From Dysidea avara (lineage: Eukaryota > Porifera > Demospongiae > Dictyoceratida > Dysideidae), in the NCBI RefSeq assembly GCF_963678975.1, contig NC_089273.1, positions 26,058,356 to 26,122,355 of the forward strand: a stretch of 64,000 nucleotides of DNA, written 5' to 3'. Both the position numbers and the translations under genes were made by a program. The notes under the pieces were generated by a model that made no database searches, was not told the DNA's origin, and saw only the letters and a program-made list of their open reading frames with translations. Of this stretch, positions 24,201-34,787 are shown in pieces. How positions within the stretch are numbered: the stretch's first letter is position 1; every line of letters starts with the position of its first letter.

Positions 24201-27200
24201 CAACTAGCTCCAAGGCCAGATGAGTACACCTGGTGGATATGGTAGGACTCATGTATTGTCTGGACTCCAAGGTTTGAGGATAGCTACCGATACCATACGC
24301 TTAGTAGTTGGTGGCACTAGCAAAACTTTAGCTGGATGGTCCAGTGGTCCTTGGTGGCAGAGTTACACAAGGACTGATTTGTTTCATCAATATCAGCAGC
24401 AGGTTTACACACTTAAAATACATTTTTTGTATATACTAGTGAGCAAGCCGTTATTTCCTCATAAGCAAAATATTTGGATAGGGAAAATTTGGCAATGTAC
24501 CATATTTTCCAGCGTCAAAGTATATGGTAACTTATGTGACTGCTCTATTAGACTACCATGATCTTAGAAACAATACCAGTGGGCCAAAAATTAGTGGGTG
24601 GGTCATGGCCCACCTTGCTGAGCTGGCCTTGCATCAGTGGCTCCCCACCACGGGCTATTAGCCTACAAGTAGGCATGGCACCCATTAGTATCACCTCAAA
24701 CCACAGGAGAGTATGCATATACGCTAACGCTCAAATGCAATGTCATCTCACACAAATGTGAACAATTTAAAAAACTCACTGATAAAGGGCTTTGAAGATT
24801 GACGTGAGCATGATATATGAGTGAATGTGTCATGCTGATATGTGAATGTGCTGATATTGGATATTTGTATATAGATACAGAGCCTTCAATCACTAGTCTA
24901 CCTCCACCATTTAAAAAATGCAGAGGTATGTCTTCTGATGTTTAAACAGTCTACTTATCCATCAATTATATTGTTATCTAGTAAATGTACAACTCGGTTC
25001 TCCAAACACTTCAAGTGAGTAAGAAAGCAGGTTTGACAGTTTCTTGTCACACTCTTCATTTTATGTACATAGGTGGTCTAGCTAACACTATCAAACATAC
25101 AGGTAGGCACATTAGAAACAGTAATGTGATGGACACCTGTTTAGTCTTTATTGTACAGAGAAAATAAAATCACTGTGGGATGTCACAGCACAGAAAGCTC
25201 ATGGTTAGTATTTACAGTGTGTCGGATGATATACAATGGTTTTGTTTAGATGTCCAAGGTGTAGTCGAGCGCTATAAAGATCAATACAAAGGTATTCAGT
25301 CATTTGTCACTGATAAACATATATGCATGCCCATAGGAAACTCTCCTATTCATATTTCTCAAGAAGGTAACACTGGTATACAATATTTTTGATGTTTCAT
25401 TGTTTCTGTTTGTTCATATCATCATCCAGATCATCATCTGGATCAACATCCAGATCATCGTTCAAATTATCATCCAGATCATCGTTCAGGTCATCATCCA
25501 GATCATCATTCAGGTCATTGTCCAGATCATCATGATAATCCAGATCATCATTCAAATCATCATCCAGATCATCGTTCAGGTCATCGTCCAGATCATCATT
25601 CAGGTCATTGTCCAGATCATCGTTCAAATCATCATCCAGATTATCGTTCAGGTCATCGAAAACAAACAGAGCCAGAAAGTTCACAGCAGAACAACATCGA
25701 AGGTATGATACATGCTGTATATTAGGGGTTATGAAGTTTATGGGACAGATTTACATGGTGCCTTGGCAACAATGATTAGCTATAAACAAACCCAATAGAT
25801 GAAATTTATAATAACAAATGCGACTCAATTAACAATTCTTTCAAGTTGGCTGCTTTTACCATTTTATCGGTTTTGTTCATGTGTACAGATAACCAGATAG
25901 ATTAGTATATACACACCTTTGTTTACAAAAATAACCAGGTGTGCGCCCACGGCTGGTCTCGTCTAAAGAAGTATAGTAGAGAATAGCTATCATATGGAAG
26001 GAAACTTTGACAAATAGCCAGCTAATATAAAACTGCATTTGGCAAAATAAACTTTGGCGAACTTAGGTTAACTATAATGATAAGCTCAATCACTGCGAGT
26101 TCATTGGCAAGTTAAACTTTGGTAGCAATTCACCAAAGTTTTCTTCGCCAAAGTTTCCCTCTATACAGTATAGTAACTGTAGAATATATACTTGTGTTGC
26201 TGTTGCGTTCACTCTGTTACTACAATTATATCTATCTATTGTTTTCATTCAGAGAGATTAGATGAAGCTATACCAAAAAGAAAGAATGATAATTTTGCTA
26301 TCCAAGGCAAGTGGTCATGATAGCCAGTAGATCTTTAAGACAGTGTGTGGTCTACAGCACGAGAATTTTCAGAAAATGACATCGCTATCGCTACAAACAA
26401 CTTCAGTGATAGCAATAAAATTGGTAAAGGAGGATTTGGGATAGTTTATTTGGGATATATGAAAGGGACCAAAGTTGCAGTGAAAAGATTCACCGAGGTA
26501 TGTGCACACAATGTAGTAAGTTTTACATGCAACAATCTAGATATCTGTACAGCATGCCAGGCAACGGGGGATGGACATTCCAGACCAGTTTACCATTGAT
26601 GGGCAGCTTAATTGTGCAGCTTGGGCTCTGAGTAGGTACGTATGGTGATTGGCACCTGTGGTTTTATAAGAATGGTTCAAAGCAACTATGCTGAAAATAT
26701 AAATTTTGCATCTGCTAGTGTGTGAATCACACTCTGAAATGCAAAGCACTGCTTTCGAACACCAACTCATTGTGCAGTTGTGAACATCCTATAATATAGC
26801 ATATGGCTATGAAAATTTGGGCTTTGTTCTATTAGCCTCTCAGTATGCCTCCTTTGTCCTGTATTTTTCCATATGCATAAAGTCGCACATTCTGCGTGCT
26901 TTTACTAGAACTTACTTTTATTTGCAATAATACCAAAGTGCACGTTACTGTAAATGTGCAATGTGACAGTGGTACTACGTACGTAGATCACAGGATGTGA
27001 GACATCTCCTTTGACATCAAGTATCTGCATGCGACTGGTTTCTACCTCTGCATGATCATGATCATTCCTGTTGCACTCCTGCATGATCAGGATCAGTGAG
27101 TGAGGAGTGCAGAGCTGGGACTAGTGCCATGAACCAGAGGATTCATCAATGTACATTCACCTTTTGGCTTATATCTACTCTTGCCATAAAGTATATCCAA

Positions 27201-28392
27201 TTGTAAAGGTACCATGCACCATAAAGCAAATATTTTGATGCTAACTTGCAAACCTTTGTAATCATTATTACTATGATGTGTATTTATTTATTAGATGTCG
27301 ACAGAGGAACTTAGTAGAGTTGGTAGGCTTCTGTAAGAGCCCACCAATGCTGTTATATGAATACATGGAAAACGGAAGCCTGTATATTCGTCTATTCAAG
27401 GTACACAGTGTTGTTCATCTGCAGTGTGTATGCACGTATGGGAATTTCTGTGCAGAAAAAGCCACCATTGACTTGGCCACAAAGATCCAGAATTCTAAAA
27501 GATGTCTGCCGTGGTTTATCCTGGATCCACTCATGTACACCACCACTAATGCATGGTGATGTAAAACTGTACGTCTCCTTATATGTTTCTTCCATAGAAC
27601 ACTGTTTATACTTTATGTAGGCATAATATACTGCTTGATGAAAACCATCGAGCTAAACTTGGTGACTTTGGGTTTTGCCGGGAGTTACCACAGATGATAG
27701 GAGGCAGGTCTGTGGTCTCAGTTGCACTGGTAGCAAGATCAGCAGGATACGCCGCTCCAGAATCTGAAGGGGGACACATATCACCAAAAAGTGATATGTT
27801 CTCATATGGAGTGGTATGAACACCTTTTCATTGTTGATCATTTCAAGTTCCATGATAACTGTCATTCTGCAGTGTGCTTTAGAAATGTTTACTGGCAAGG
27901 TGGCATATGATAAGAGCAGAGATGACCCAAAATTGGTATATACACTTGTGTCCAGAAAAAAAATGGTCACACAATGTCTTCAGAATATGACATACATGTA
28001 TGGTTGAAAGGTTTAAAATGTTATGAACCAGGTTAAAGTTCGAATTGCAACCCATGGTCACACTTAAGGGTGTCATCTAGTTGACATTATATGACCAATT
28101 GTCCTGATTTAGTGAGTCACATTACGTATTATGTACTTGTTTAGATTGATCATTTTGATGAACAGCAGGGTTCTACAGAAGGCTACAAATCTATCGTAGA
28201 CACAACAGCTGGTGATCTGGAGCCATACCTTTTACATATTTACAATAAGCTAATTGAAAATTGTTTGCTAAAGCATAGCAAAAGGTGCACAAGTGAGAAG
28301 GTAGGTAGTAGTGTTAACATGCAACAACAAAAAGGTCATGTACCAACTTATTTTTATAGGTAATGGAGTGGTGGTCAGAAACAAAATTTTAA
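18271..28392 (+). CDS. IRAK/Pelle-like kinase with ubiquitin-like-looking and Ig-like domains
   Basis: Exons read: 18271-18436, 19182-19264, 19318-19617, 20423-20477, 20533-20574, 20654-20779, 22423-22500, 22551-22796, 24875-24925, 24982-25014, 25073-25102, 25159-25203, 25250-25291, 25337-25366, 25430-25702, 26253-26306, 26340-26497, 26553-26635, 27295-27400, 27456-27568, 27621-27813, 27873-27935, 28145-28300 and 28360-28392. Splice phases agree throughout. The start is the first ATG after an in-frame TAA at 18229. The kinase domain has glycine loop GKGGFG, VAVK lysine, YEYMENGSL hinge with a tyrosine gatekeeper, HGDVK catalytic loop, GDFG and APE, as in IRAK/Pelle kinases, which relay Toll/IL-1-type signals in the cytoplasm. 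No signal peptide or membrane segment was found, so an intracellular protein is inferred. It could be two genes if transcripts do not join the halves. Confidence 0.75.
19318..19617 (+). CDS. Kinase gene exon 3: compact, possibly ubiquitin-like domain
   Basis: A 100-codon phase 0-0 exon. The pattern is a first strand and helix ([20 protein letters not shown]), then [24 protein letters not shown] and a final strand IGIGCI. A V-x-h start, a helix, an L-x-x-x-x-G-x-x-I-x-D strand and a TLG turn resemble beta-grasp domains (ubiquitin-like, RA, PB1, CIDE-N). This is a fold guess by eye. The exon is sharply bordered by introns on both sides, which fits a mobile domain. Confidence 0.4.
20654..20779 (+). 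CDS. Kinase gene exon 6, unrecognised segment
   Basis: A 126-nt phase 1-1 exon whose acceptor (AGAG) is chosen because an upstream AG gives an in-frame stop. It encodes an acidic, aromatic stretch including [19 protein letters not shown]. No family recognised. Closely spaced tyrosines in an acidic context could be phosphorylation sites, which is speculation. Confidence 0.55.
22551..22796 (+). CDS. Kinase gene exon 8: single Ig-like domain
   Basis: An 82-residue phase 1-1 exon. Visible landmarks are ILLYTISS (B strand, Leu where Cys is usual), CTYSWRK with the core Trp, [12 protein letters not shown] with the F-strand Tyr-x-Cys, and a second Cys in HDCVLSD. The short Cys-x-x-x-Trp spacing and the extra cysteine differ from classical I-sets. 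Ig-like folds do occur in cytosolic signalling proteins (for example MALT1), so an intracellular Ig domain would not be unique. Confidence 0.65.
23176..23222. repeat. Perfect hairpin in intron
   Basis: Arms TGCATGCAGAGATAATAG and CTATTATCTCTGCATGCA (18 bp each) are exact complements around a 7-nt loop. It lies in the intron after the Ig-like exon, beside a partial R1 repeat (22881-23045). Confidence 0.7.
23410..23732. mobile_element. Small MITE in the kinase gene intron
   Basis: Termini CATAGGCGTAGCAA and TTGCTATACCAATG are imperfect inverted repeats. TTACT flanks both ends. The interior carries a CTATTAGAG motif pair (about 23488-23530) and resembles the 16640 element in its T-rich and motif parts. 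Confidence 0.6.
23733..24874. other. Intron, no convincing exon
   Basis: Holds GGGTCAG/CTGACCC repeat relics near 23910-23970 and a CTATTAGA relic near 24540. An open frame at 24220-24420 has no recognisable domain. Confidence 0.45.
24875..25366 (+). CDS. Run of six mini-exons in the kinase gene
   Basis: Exons of 51, 33, 30, 45, 42 and 30 nt (24875-24925, 24982-25014, 25073-25102, 25159-25203, 25250-25291 and 25337-25366) are separated by introns of roughly 45-60 bp. All are phase 1-1 and keep the frame if skipped or included. Together they encode a hydrophilic linker between the Ig-like domain and the His-rich repeat, with no membrane segment. Splice sites are individually good, and the consistent phase supports them. 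Confidence 0.6.
25430..25702 (+). CDS. His/Asp-rich repeat exon of the kinase gene
   Basis: A 273-nt phase 1-1 exon built from about nine degenerate 24-nt units, encoding 8-residue repeats of the kind [16 protein letters not shown] or CPDHHDN, then a non-repeat tail ending QQNNIE. The reverse strand is open too (Asp/Leu/Asn repeats) but has no supporting splice context. Dense histidine and aspartate with some cysteine could bind zinc or copper; that is inference. One unit is shorter by two residues while the frame is kept. Confidence 0.65.
25703..26252. other. Intron with foldback relic
   Basis: At about 25969-26174 outer segments reading TATAGTAGAGAATAG and CTCTATACAGTATAG flank GGAAACTTTG and CCAAAGTTTCC, so a decayed inverted-repeat MITE is likely. 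No exon. Confidence 0.45.
26340..28392 (+). CDS. Protein kinase domain exons (IRAK/Pelle type)
   Basis: Exon 26340-26497 has [29 protein letters not shown] and VAVKRF. Exon 26553-26635 fits between by phase (0 to 2) and should carry helix C, but Ala stands where the conserved Glu is expected. Exon 27295-27400 has [10 protein letters not shown] and the hinge. Exon 27456-27568 has LTWPQR...LSWIHS and HGDVK. Exon 27621-27813 has HNILLD, GDFGF, YAAPES and SDMFSYGV. Exons 27873-28392 finish the C-lobe. Lys, catalytic Asp, Asn and DFG Asp are all present, so ATP binding and catalysis look possible despite the helix C change. Confidence 0.85.
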
Positions 28393-28539
28393 GAACTCGA
28401 CCATAGTACCAGTTGACCTTGTTATATGCTCTGCCAGTCTGCACTATGTAATTCACACATTTTTACTCTGCACTCAACCAACTGCAATTCTGTATATATA
28501 CTGTTTACACTATGTAATACAAATCAATGTACATCATCA

Positions 28540-31500
28540 TCAGTCACTGTCACTGTCATCAATACATTCTAGATCTGATGTTACAACATCAAGGCTACAG
28601 ATGGTTACGCCACTCTCAATCAGCCTATCCACAAGGCACACTAAAGACAGGTAAATGCTGTGGCAGTTATCATGGGTGATTCCGGTTGGAGTTAAGCCAA
28701 ATGTGTTCCGTAAAATAGTAGTGGCAGCAGTTCCAAAGTCATCAGGATACAAGGCTGGCGGTCTGACTGACTCTTCCAGCATACACCTGGCCCACAACTG
28801 TGAATCGATACTTTTTAGCTGGTCTTCTACCCCTAGATTTACATATGCTCACTGTAAACTAACTATTCAAGGTAGTGCTTCTTACCATGTAATGCAGGCA
28901 TGTCATAGATGTCATCAGGGCAGCCATGCACAGTCTGTTGACGACGGTTCTTCCTAATAGGATGAGAGTTCCATTCAATCTTGAAATCATTGAGATCTCT
29001 TTGGAGTAGTCCACCAAAAGTGAATGCAAGTGAATATCTAGCAAGAATAAAGCAACTTATGCTGTATGAATGCATTTTCTCACTACCTTTCAATCATATT
29101 GGAATTGTCATACAGTCCTTCTGACTGAAGACCCTGTTACACTTTAATAATATGTCACAGTAGTGTTGCACAACAAACCCACTTTACACATGTCAATCCA
29201 CCAACTAGTCTTAAATCGTCGCAACTGAGACCACCAAGCTTCGATTCTCTGTAATATTGTAAATTCCATTACAAATACACAGTAGTATTCACTTATATTC
29301 CTTACAGTGTTAGCTGTTGAAGGCCCATATATAAAACTCTTTGAGCCAGACAAACAGTCATCATGGTCCAAACGAAAAGCAACGTGAATTGTAGCCACTC
29401 CACAATTTTCAGTGCCATGATCAGCACGCACAATTCTTGGACAGCCTGGCAGAAAAGCCATGAGTGAGACATGTGGAAACAAATTGTACGTGGATTTAAA
29501 AGTTGGCACCAAGTACTGATATACACAGAAGATGTTATAGTTGTGCAAAATGTAGAAGTCTACTTTTACAAGTATAAGGAAAAATTAGAAATTTTAAACT
29601 AGAGTAGGGGTCAAGAGTGCTCCAATAAAAAGTATTGAAACAAGCTGGAGTAAAGTGCACAGTATTAAATATTAAGCACAATTAAAATTAATAATTAAAC
29701 AATTAAAATTGTTTTACTGTGATTTAACATTGTGCACTTTACTCCAGCTTGTTTCAGTACCTTTTATTGGAGCACTCTTGACCCTTACTGTAGTTTAAAA
29801 TTTCTTTATACTTGTTTGTTTACTTTTTTTCAAATAATTATTATGGCTGGTGAACCCACACATACCACATCAAATAAAAGAAATGGCATCACGTGCCCCA
29901 GTTAATAAATTATCGTCTGAAAAGTTAAGTATCCAATACACTTTGTTGTTAGCTATGTTCATCCTGTTACACACCAGTACAAGTCAACAACTGCTCAAAA
30001 AGCACCTCAGCAATGTAAATAACCATTATGAAAATACGGATGATTTCATTTATAAGAAAAGAAGCCATCATGTGCAACCTCCAATAGACACTTTTCGCTG
30101 TCAGCAAAGATGAATGGAACACAGAGGAGGATACTAGTAAGTCCATGAAGAATGCATTGTACGTACTGTGGCATGCCAAAAGGCACCTCTCAGGCTGAAG
30201 CGATGTCGAATAGTGAAAAAATCAAGCCCGTAGCCTTAGCTGTTATCAAGTTACACTAGTCTGAAGTCAGCAGTCAGTAGAAAATTCTGTTAAATAAAAA
30301 AAATTAAAATTTTGTAGCGACTCAATGAAAGCATTTTAGATCAATGTGAAGGCACTTTTGGGCTATATATTTAGCCTAACCCAAGTGGCAGTGAAGGGTT
30401 TCTGGCCGATATTTTTCCAAGGGCCACGCCCACATCTTTGAGACTCCTACTATACAGTACTACCGTACTGTATGAAACACACTGTACTGCATTAAATTCA
30501 GATCATGTACAATGCAAATATGCACCAACCCTTGGCATTTTCCACTGCTTCTAAGTAGTATCTAGCAATAACTTTTGGGACATGATTGGTGGCAGACAGT
30601 CTTAGCCAAATCAATTTTCTGGAGTAGCTAAATGACAGTTTTAATATTACATAAGAACAAAATAATTGCTTTTGTCCTTACCCATCAATGCATCCATGGA
30701 TAGGTAGGCCATATGGCGACAACTTGTCGTATCCATCAAGATGCCAGATGTAGTTTGGACCCTGGAAGACAAATTAGAGTAGAATAATCATAAAGTATGG
30801 TACTACATACTAGGGATCGCCCCTAAAACAAGGGGTGCTGAAAAATTACTGCTTCTAAAAACCAGTCTAGAGGTATCTTAAGCAACAAAAATCACCTACA
30901 CATAATCTCAAAATACAACACCACAACATAGCAGACAGCAGGACATAGATTTTAAAAAACATCATCAAAACCTGCAGTTTGGTCAGCCTAACCGTAAATA
31001 GCCATGACGCAGTGTTTAGTGTGTCACATATTTCAAACCACACATAAGTTTAATATGCAAGGGTGAATACAGGGCATGTGGGTACATATAATATACTGCT
31101 GCAAGAAAATTCACGGTTGCATCATATTAACATGGTGTACTGCATATGTATGTGCATACTAACCTTAGAGCTATACATTCGACGCTTTAGTTTTCTTTTC
31201 CTACGAAGCTTGACACCTTCAGGATCAATTTGTCTTAATATTTTCATAACAGTATCTCTATAGAACATAATCAGTTGGATGGGACTACACCTGTACATTC
31301 TACAAGTGGCCTGTTGCTCAGTCTAACACCAAAATTGTAATGAAATCTACTGAGCAGAATTGTGTTAAATACAATCCAGAATAGTGCTGAGCAGTTCTGG
31401 TATTTTATAAACAGTACAGTATTGTTAATTTGATATTGTGATATAACTAAATTATTGACATGTCTCAGTTTGACACCTGTGGTTTTACATTTAGACACTG

Positions 31501-33926
31501 AAATATCCCTAATCATTTCAACAAGTATAAGGAAAACTTAGAAATTATAAACTACAGTAAGGGTCAAGAGTGCTGCAATAAAAGTACTGAAACAAGTTGT
31601 AGTAAAGTGCACAATATTAAATCACAGTAAAACAATTAAAATTGTTATATCGCTACTGTGCATTTCCATCTTATGCACAACAGGGATATAACAATTTTAA
31701 TTGTTTTACTGTGATTTAATAACTCCAGCTTGTTTCAGTACTTTTTATTGGAGCACTCTTGACCCCTACTCTAGTTTAAAATTTCTAATTTTTCCTGATA
31801 TTTGTTTGTTTACTTTTTTTCAAATAATTATTATGACTGGTGAACCCACGCATACCGTATCAAACGAAAGAAATGGCATCGCGTGCCCCAGTTAATCAAT
31901 TATCGTCTGAAAAGTGAAGTATCCATTACTCTTCATTGTTAGCTATGATCAACCTGTTGCACTGCAGTATGAGTCAACAACTGTTCAAAAAGTACCTCTG
32001 CAATGTAAGTAGCCAATATGAAAAATACGGATGATTTTCATTTATAGGAAAGGAAGCCATCACGTGCAACCGCCAATCGACACCTTTCTCTGTCAGCAAA
32101 GATGAATGGAACACAAAGGAGGATACTAGTAAGTCCATGAAGAATGCATTGTACGTACTGTGGCATGCCAAAAGGCACCTCTCGGGATGAAGCGACGTCG
32201 AGTAGTGAAAAATCAAGGTCGTAGCCTTAGCTGTTATTGAGTTACGCTTGTCTGAAGGCATCAGTCAGTCAGTCAGTAGACAATTCCATTAAATAAAAAA
32301 CTTAAAATTTTGTAGCGATTTGTTGAAAGCGTTTTAGATCAATGTGAAGGCACTTTTGGGCTATATTTAGCCTAACCAATAGTGCAAAGTGGCCATGAAG
32401 GATTTCTGAGCATGGTTTCTGGCCGATATTTTTCCAAGGACCACGCCCACATCTTCGAGACCCCTACTATACAGTACTACTGTACTGTATGATAATGACA
32501 GAATCATGTTGAACACTGATTACAATATTTGCAGCATTACATATCCACTTATACACACTGTAAGGACACTTCTTCTCACAGGCATGTTATCAAAGAAGAT
32601 TGTGTTTCAGAATCCACGGTATTTGCGGCAGCAGTTAAAACATTATAGTATGTACAAGTTGAGCTGAGAAATCAGCTATAAACAAACAGTAGATTTTTTC
32701 ACAAGGAAAAATCCAACCAGGTGGTTAGTGATGACAGTAAATAGATGAAGAGAACTTATAGTTTGGATTGATAACAAGTTCAGGAAAGGATCGTAAGACT
32801 ATGCACTTCTGTGGCTTTTCAACAGGAAATTTATGGAGAACACATTTATTGGTTATTACACCCTTTTGGATAGTTTAAGCATTGGGGAGCATTGATCTGG
32901 CTAACTTGAGGGCTAGATGTTAAGATGTGCCTCTAATGACAATGAGAACTCTCTCCTCTGTAATCCGACTATCAAGAATTATGTTAGATCATGCAGTAAA
33001 TTACAGGTAAAATGGAACACACAAGCTTTTAGCATATGATTAATGAATTTGTTTGGAAGTATTACAGCTTTTTTCTGTTATTGTTTAAAACTAATTAAAT
33101 GTTTTAAAATTATTTTCTGTGATTGTTTTTAATGCTGCTATTATTCTCTGTCAGATTACAAAGGTCGAAAACAATGTACCCGGAACAGTCATGCTGGTAA
33201 ACTGTTCATCATATAGATCCAAGTTCAACTATAGTGGCTGGCTATTTTATATTCTCTCGTGCAGCTATCAATGATGAATTACACATGCCAACAATGATCT
33301 CGACCTGCCCATAGAACTTAGAACAGAGTGCTGATTTCTTCCCTGTATATCTAAGTCTGGAGAATCAAATTTTGTGACGGATTACGGAGTACAGAATACA
33401 GAGGTTGTTTCTAAACAAAGTGTCAGTAAATGAAATTTTGGTTGGAATAGAGAGGATTCTGTACTATACAGGTGTAGGATTAGAGAGGTTCGACGGTACT
33501 ATTGTATAGTACAATAGAATACAAACTTGTATGTAGAAAATCACAGAACCCACAAAGTTTCATGTTACCTTCTAACCACAATATTGTACTTCCTATACAA
33601 AAGTCGCCATACTGCACGGTAGCCACGAAGTTGATCCGAGGAGCTTAGGATTGACTACAAAAACAAATACACAAGAAAATATACTTTGCTATTTCAATTA
33701 CTGTACCTCTACAAGAGATTTCACAGTGCTCTGCGGTGGATCAGGTCTTCGTCTCTTAAGACCCAACCGTCTAAGTTCTACTTTTAACCAGGACACACTA
33801 ACAATTAGTAAAAAAGGATTTTAAAACATGCTTTACAAAATAAAAGAAATCACCTTCTCTGCAATCCATGTACATGCTTCAGTTGCTGCAGGATAACTTT
33901 GTATGGCCTTGCAGAGTAAAACAACT
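28540..33926 (-). CDS. Integrase-core (DDE) domain protein, multi-exon, 5'-partial
   Basis: Eleven exons on the minus strand: 33926-33854, 33797-33707, 33654-33569, 31257-31164, 30761-30682, 30627-30530, 29445-29306, 29248-29183, 29133-29087, 29037-28886 and 28832-28540. All phases agree and no internal stop is seen (about 406 residues). Landmarks are the basic DPEGVKLRRKRKLKRR helix, GPNYIWHLDG (first Asp), IHGCIDGYSRKLIWLRLS, VRADHGTEN (second Asp), RIEAWW (Glu) and LLQRDLNDF...EWN. This matches the animal integrase-core proteins related to transposon or retroelement integrases, with an apparently intact D-D-E triad. The C-terminus ends in an acidic DDSDSD. The stop at 28540 faces the kinase stop, 147 bp away. 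The first exon is missing. It could be a domesticated gene or an intron-containing mobile element. Confidence 0.75.
29568..29820. repeat. Foldback palindrome F1, copy 1
   Basis: Arms (about 29568-29672 and 29718-29820) are reverse complements and share GTCAAGAGTGCTCCAATAAA and CAAGCTGGAGTAAAGTGCAC. It lies in an intron of the integrase-core gene. Copies are at 31521-31803 and, split by an insertion, at 48353-48992. Confidence 0.8.
29821..30470 (+). repeat. R1 dispersed repeat, copy 2
   Basis: It directly follows foldback F1. The F1+R1 block repeats as a unit at 31521-32490, about 1.96 kb downstream. R1 itself also occurs reversed at 5340-5965 and 47680-48300. Confidence 0.8.
31521..32490 (+). 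repeat. F1 foldback plus R1 repeat, copy 3
   Basis: Palindrome arms are about 31521-31650 and 31685-31803; the right arm has a small deletion next to AACTCCAGC. R1 sequence follows to about 32490. It lies within an intron of the integrase-core gene, so the two F1+R1 copies sit in two different introns of the same gene. Confidence 0.8.
32491..33568. other. Intron of integrase-core gene, nothing recognised
   Basis: AT-rich sequence with no element ends or open frame of note between the exons at 31164-31257 and 33569-33654. Confidence 0.45.
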
Positions 33927-34787
33927 CTTTAATAACTATACAAAGTAAAACAGTTACAGTTCAGCTTACAATTTATTAGTCAACAACTATCAATAAGCCC
34001 AGGCCACAAAGCATACCAATATTCAGTCAATGGAACCCAATACTAGGACTGCATTCTTTTTCAAAACTACTGCAGGGCACAAAAGGATTATTGAAATCGT
34101 TTTGTAAAATCATGTGTCTGCAATGCCATATGCATGTGTTTGTCATGAGAATTATCCATGAAACAAGTACACGCACTATAATTAATATACTCAATGTTAA
34201 AATAGTTTAGAGTTGTGAGTTGTCATTTCATGCAAGTGTGAAACACAGATTTACTCTATTGTAGGATTACAATTTGCACAGTACCATATGAAATAACATG
34301 GTGGTGGTGGGAGGGGGAAGGATAGTTTGTAAAGAATTTATCTGGAGGCATGCCTCCAATCCTTCGTACAGAGATCCTCTCCGCATTCTGTATACGTTTT
34401 GCATACTGCTTTGCAACTAGAATCCCCTATCTGAAAACAATCTGCTATGCAAACTACAGAGGATATGTGCTACCTTTATTACAACTTTCCAATAAAAAAC
34501 ATGATTACTATAAAAAACATGATTACTATTTTTGTTTCATCATGATGGCATTGCAGATATGCATAGAAAGTGTGAATTGCAGAAATTAGACCTGTTACAG
34601 GAGTTTCTCCAGAATGATAGGTGTATCACAGAAGGAGAAACATAATTCGTAGTTGAGGTGGTCAGTTATAGAATGAGCCACATTTACTACCCCTACTTTT
34701 GTATGGGACATACGATAGTCATTCACTGTCAAATTCTTGGACATGCTGCTAATCTTATTATATTCATCAATTTTTGTTGAAATAACA
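33927..34787. other. Upstream of integrase-core exon; possible 5' LTR at right end
   Basis: No first exon of the integrase-core gene could be identified. The last part probably contains an LTR ending in ...AATAACA at 34787, because a primer-binding-site-like TGGCGCCAGAAGC starts at 34788. The LTR start and a 3' copy were not found. Confidence 0.35.

Noticed and set aside
24220-24561. Open frame beginning [15 protein letters not shown] in the kinase gene intron
   Set aside because: No known domain, no phase-1 splice borders matching the neighbouring exons, and surrounded by repeat relics.
25397-25684. Minus-strand Asp/Leu/Asn repeat frame opposite the His-rich exon
   Set aside because: The plus-strand reading fits splice sites and the phase of neighbouring exons; the minus strand has no such support.
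26498-26599. Continuation of the first kinase exon into the following open sequence
   Set aside because: The GTATGT donor at 26498 and phase fit with the next exons favour splicing; the read-through loses kinase similarity at once.
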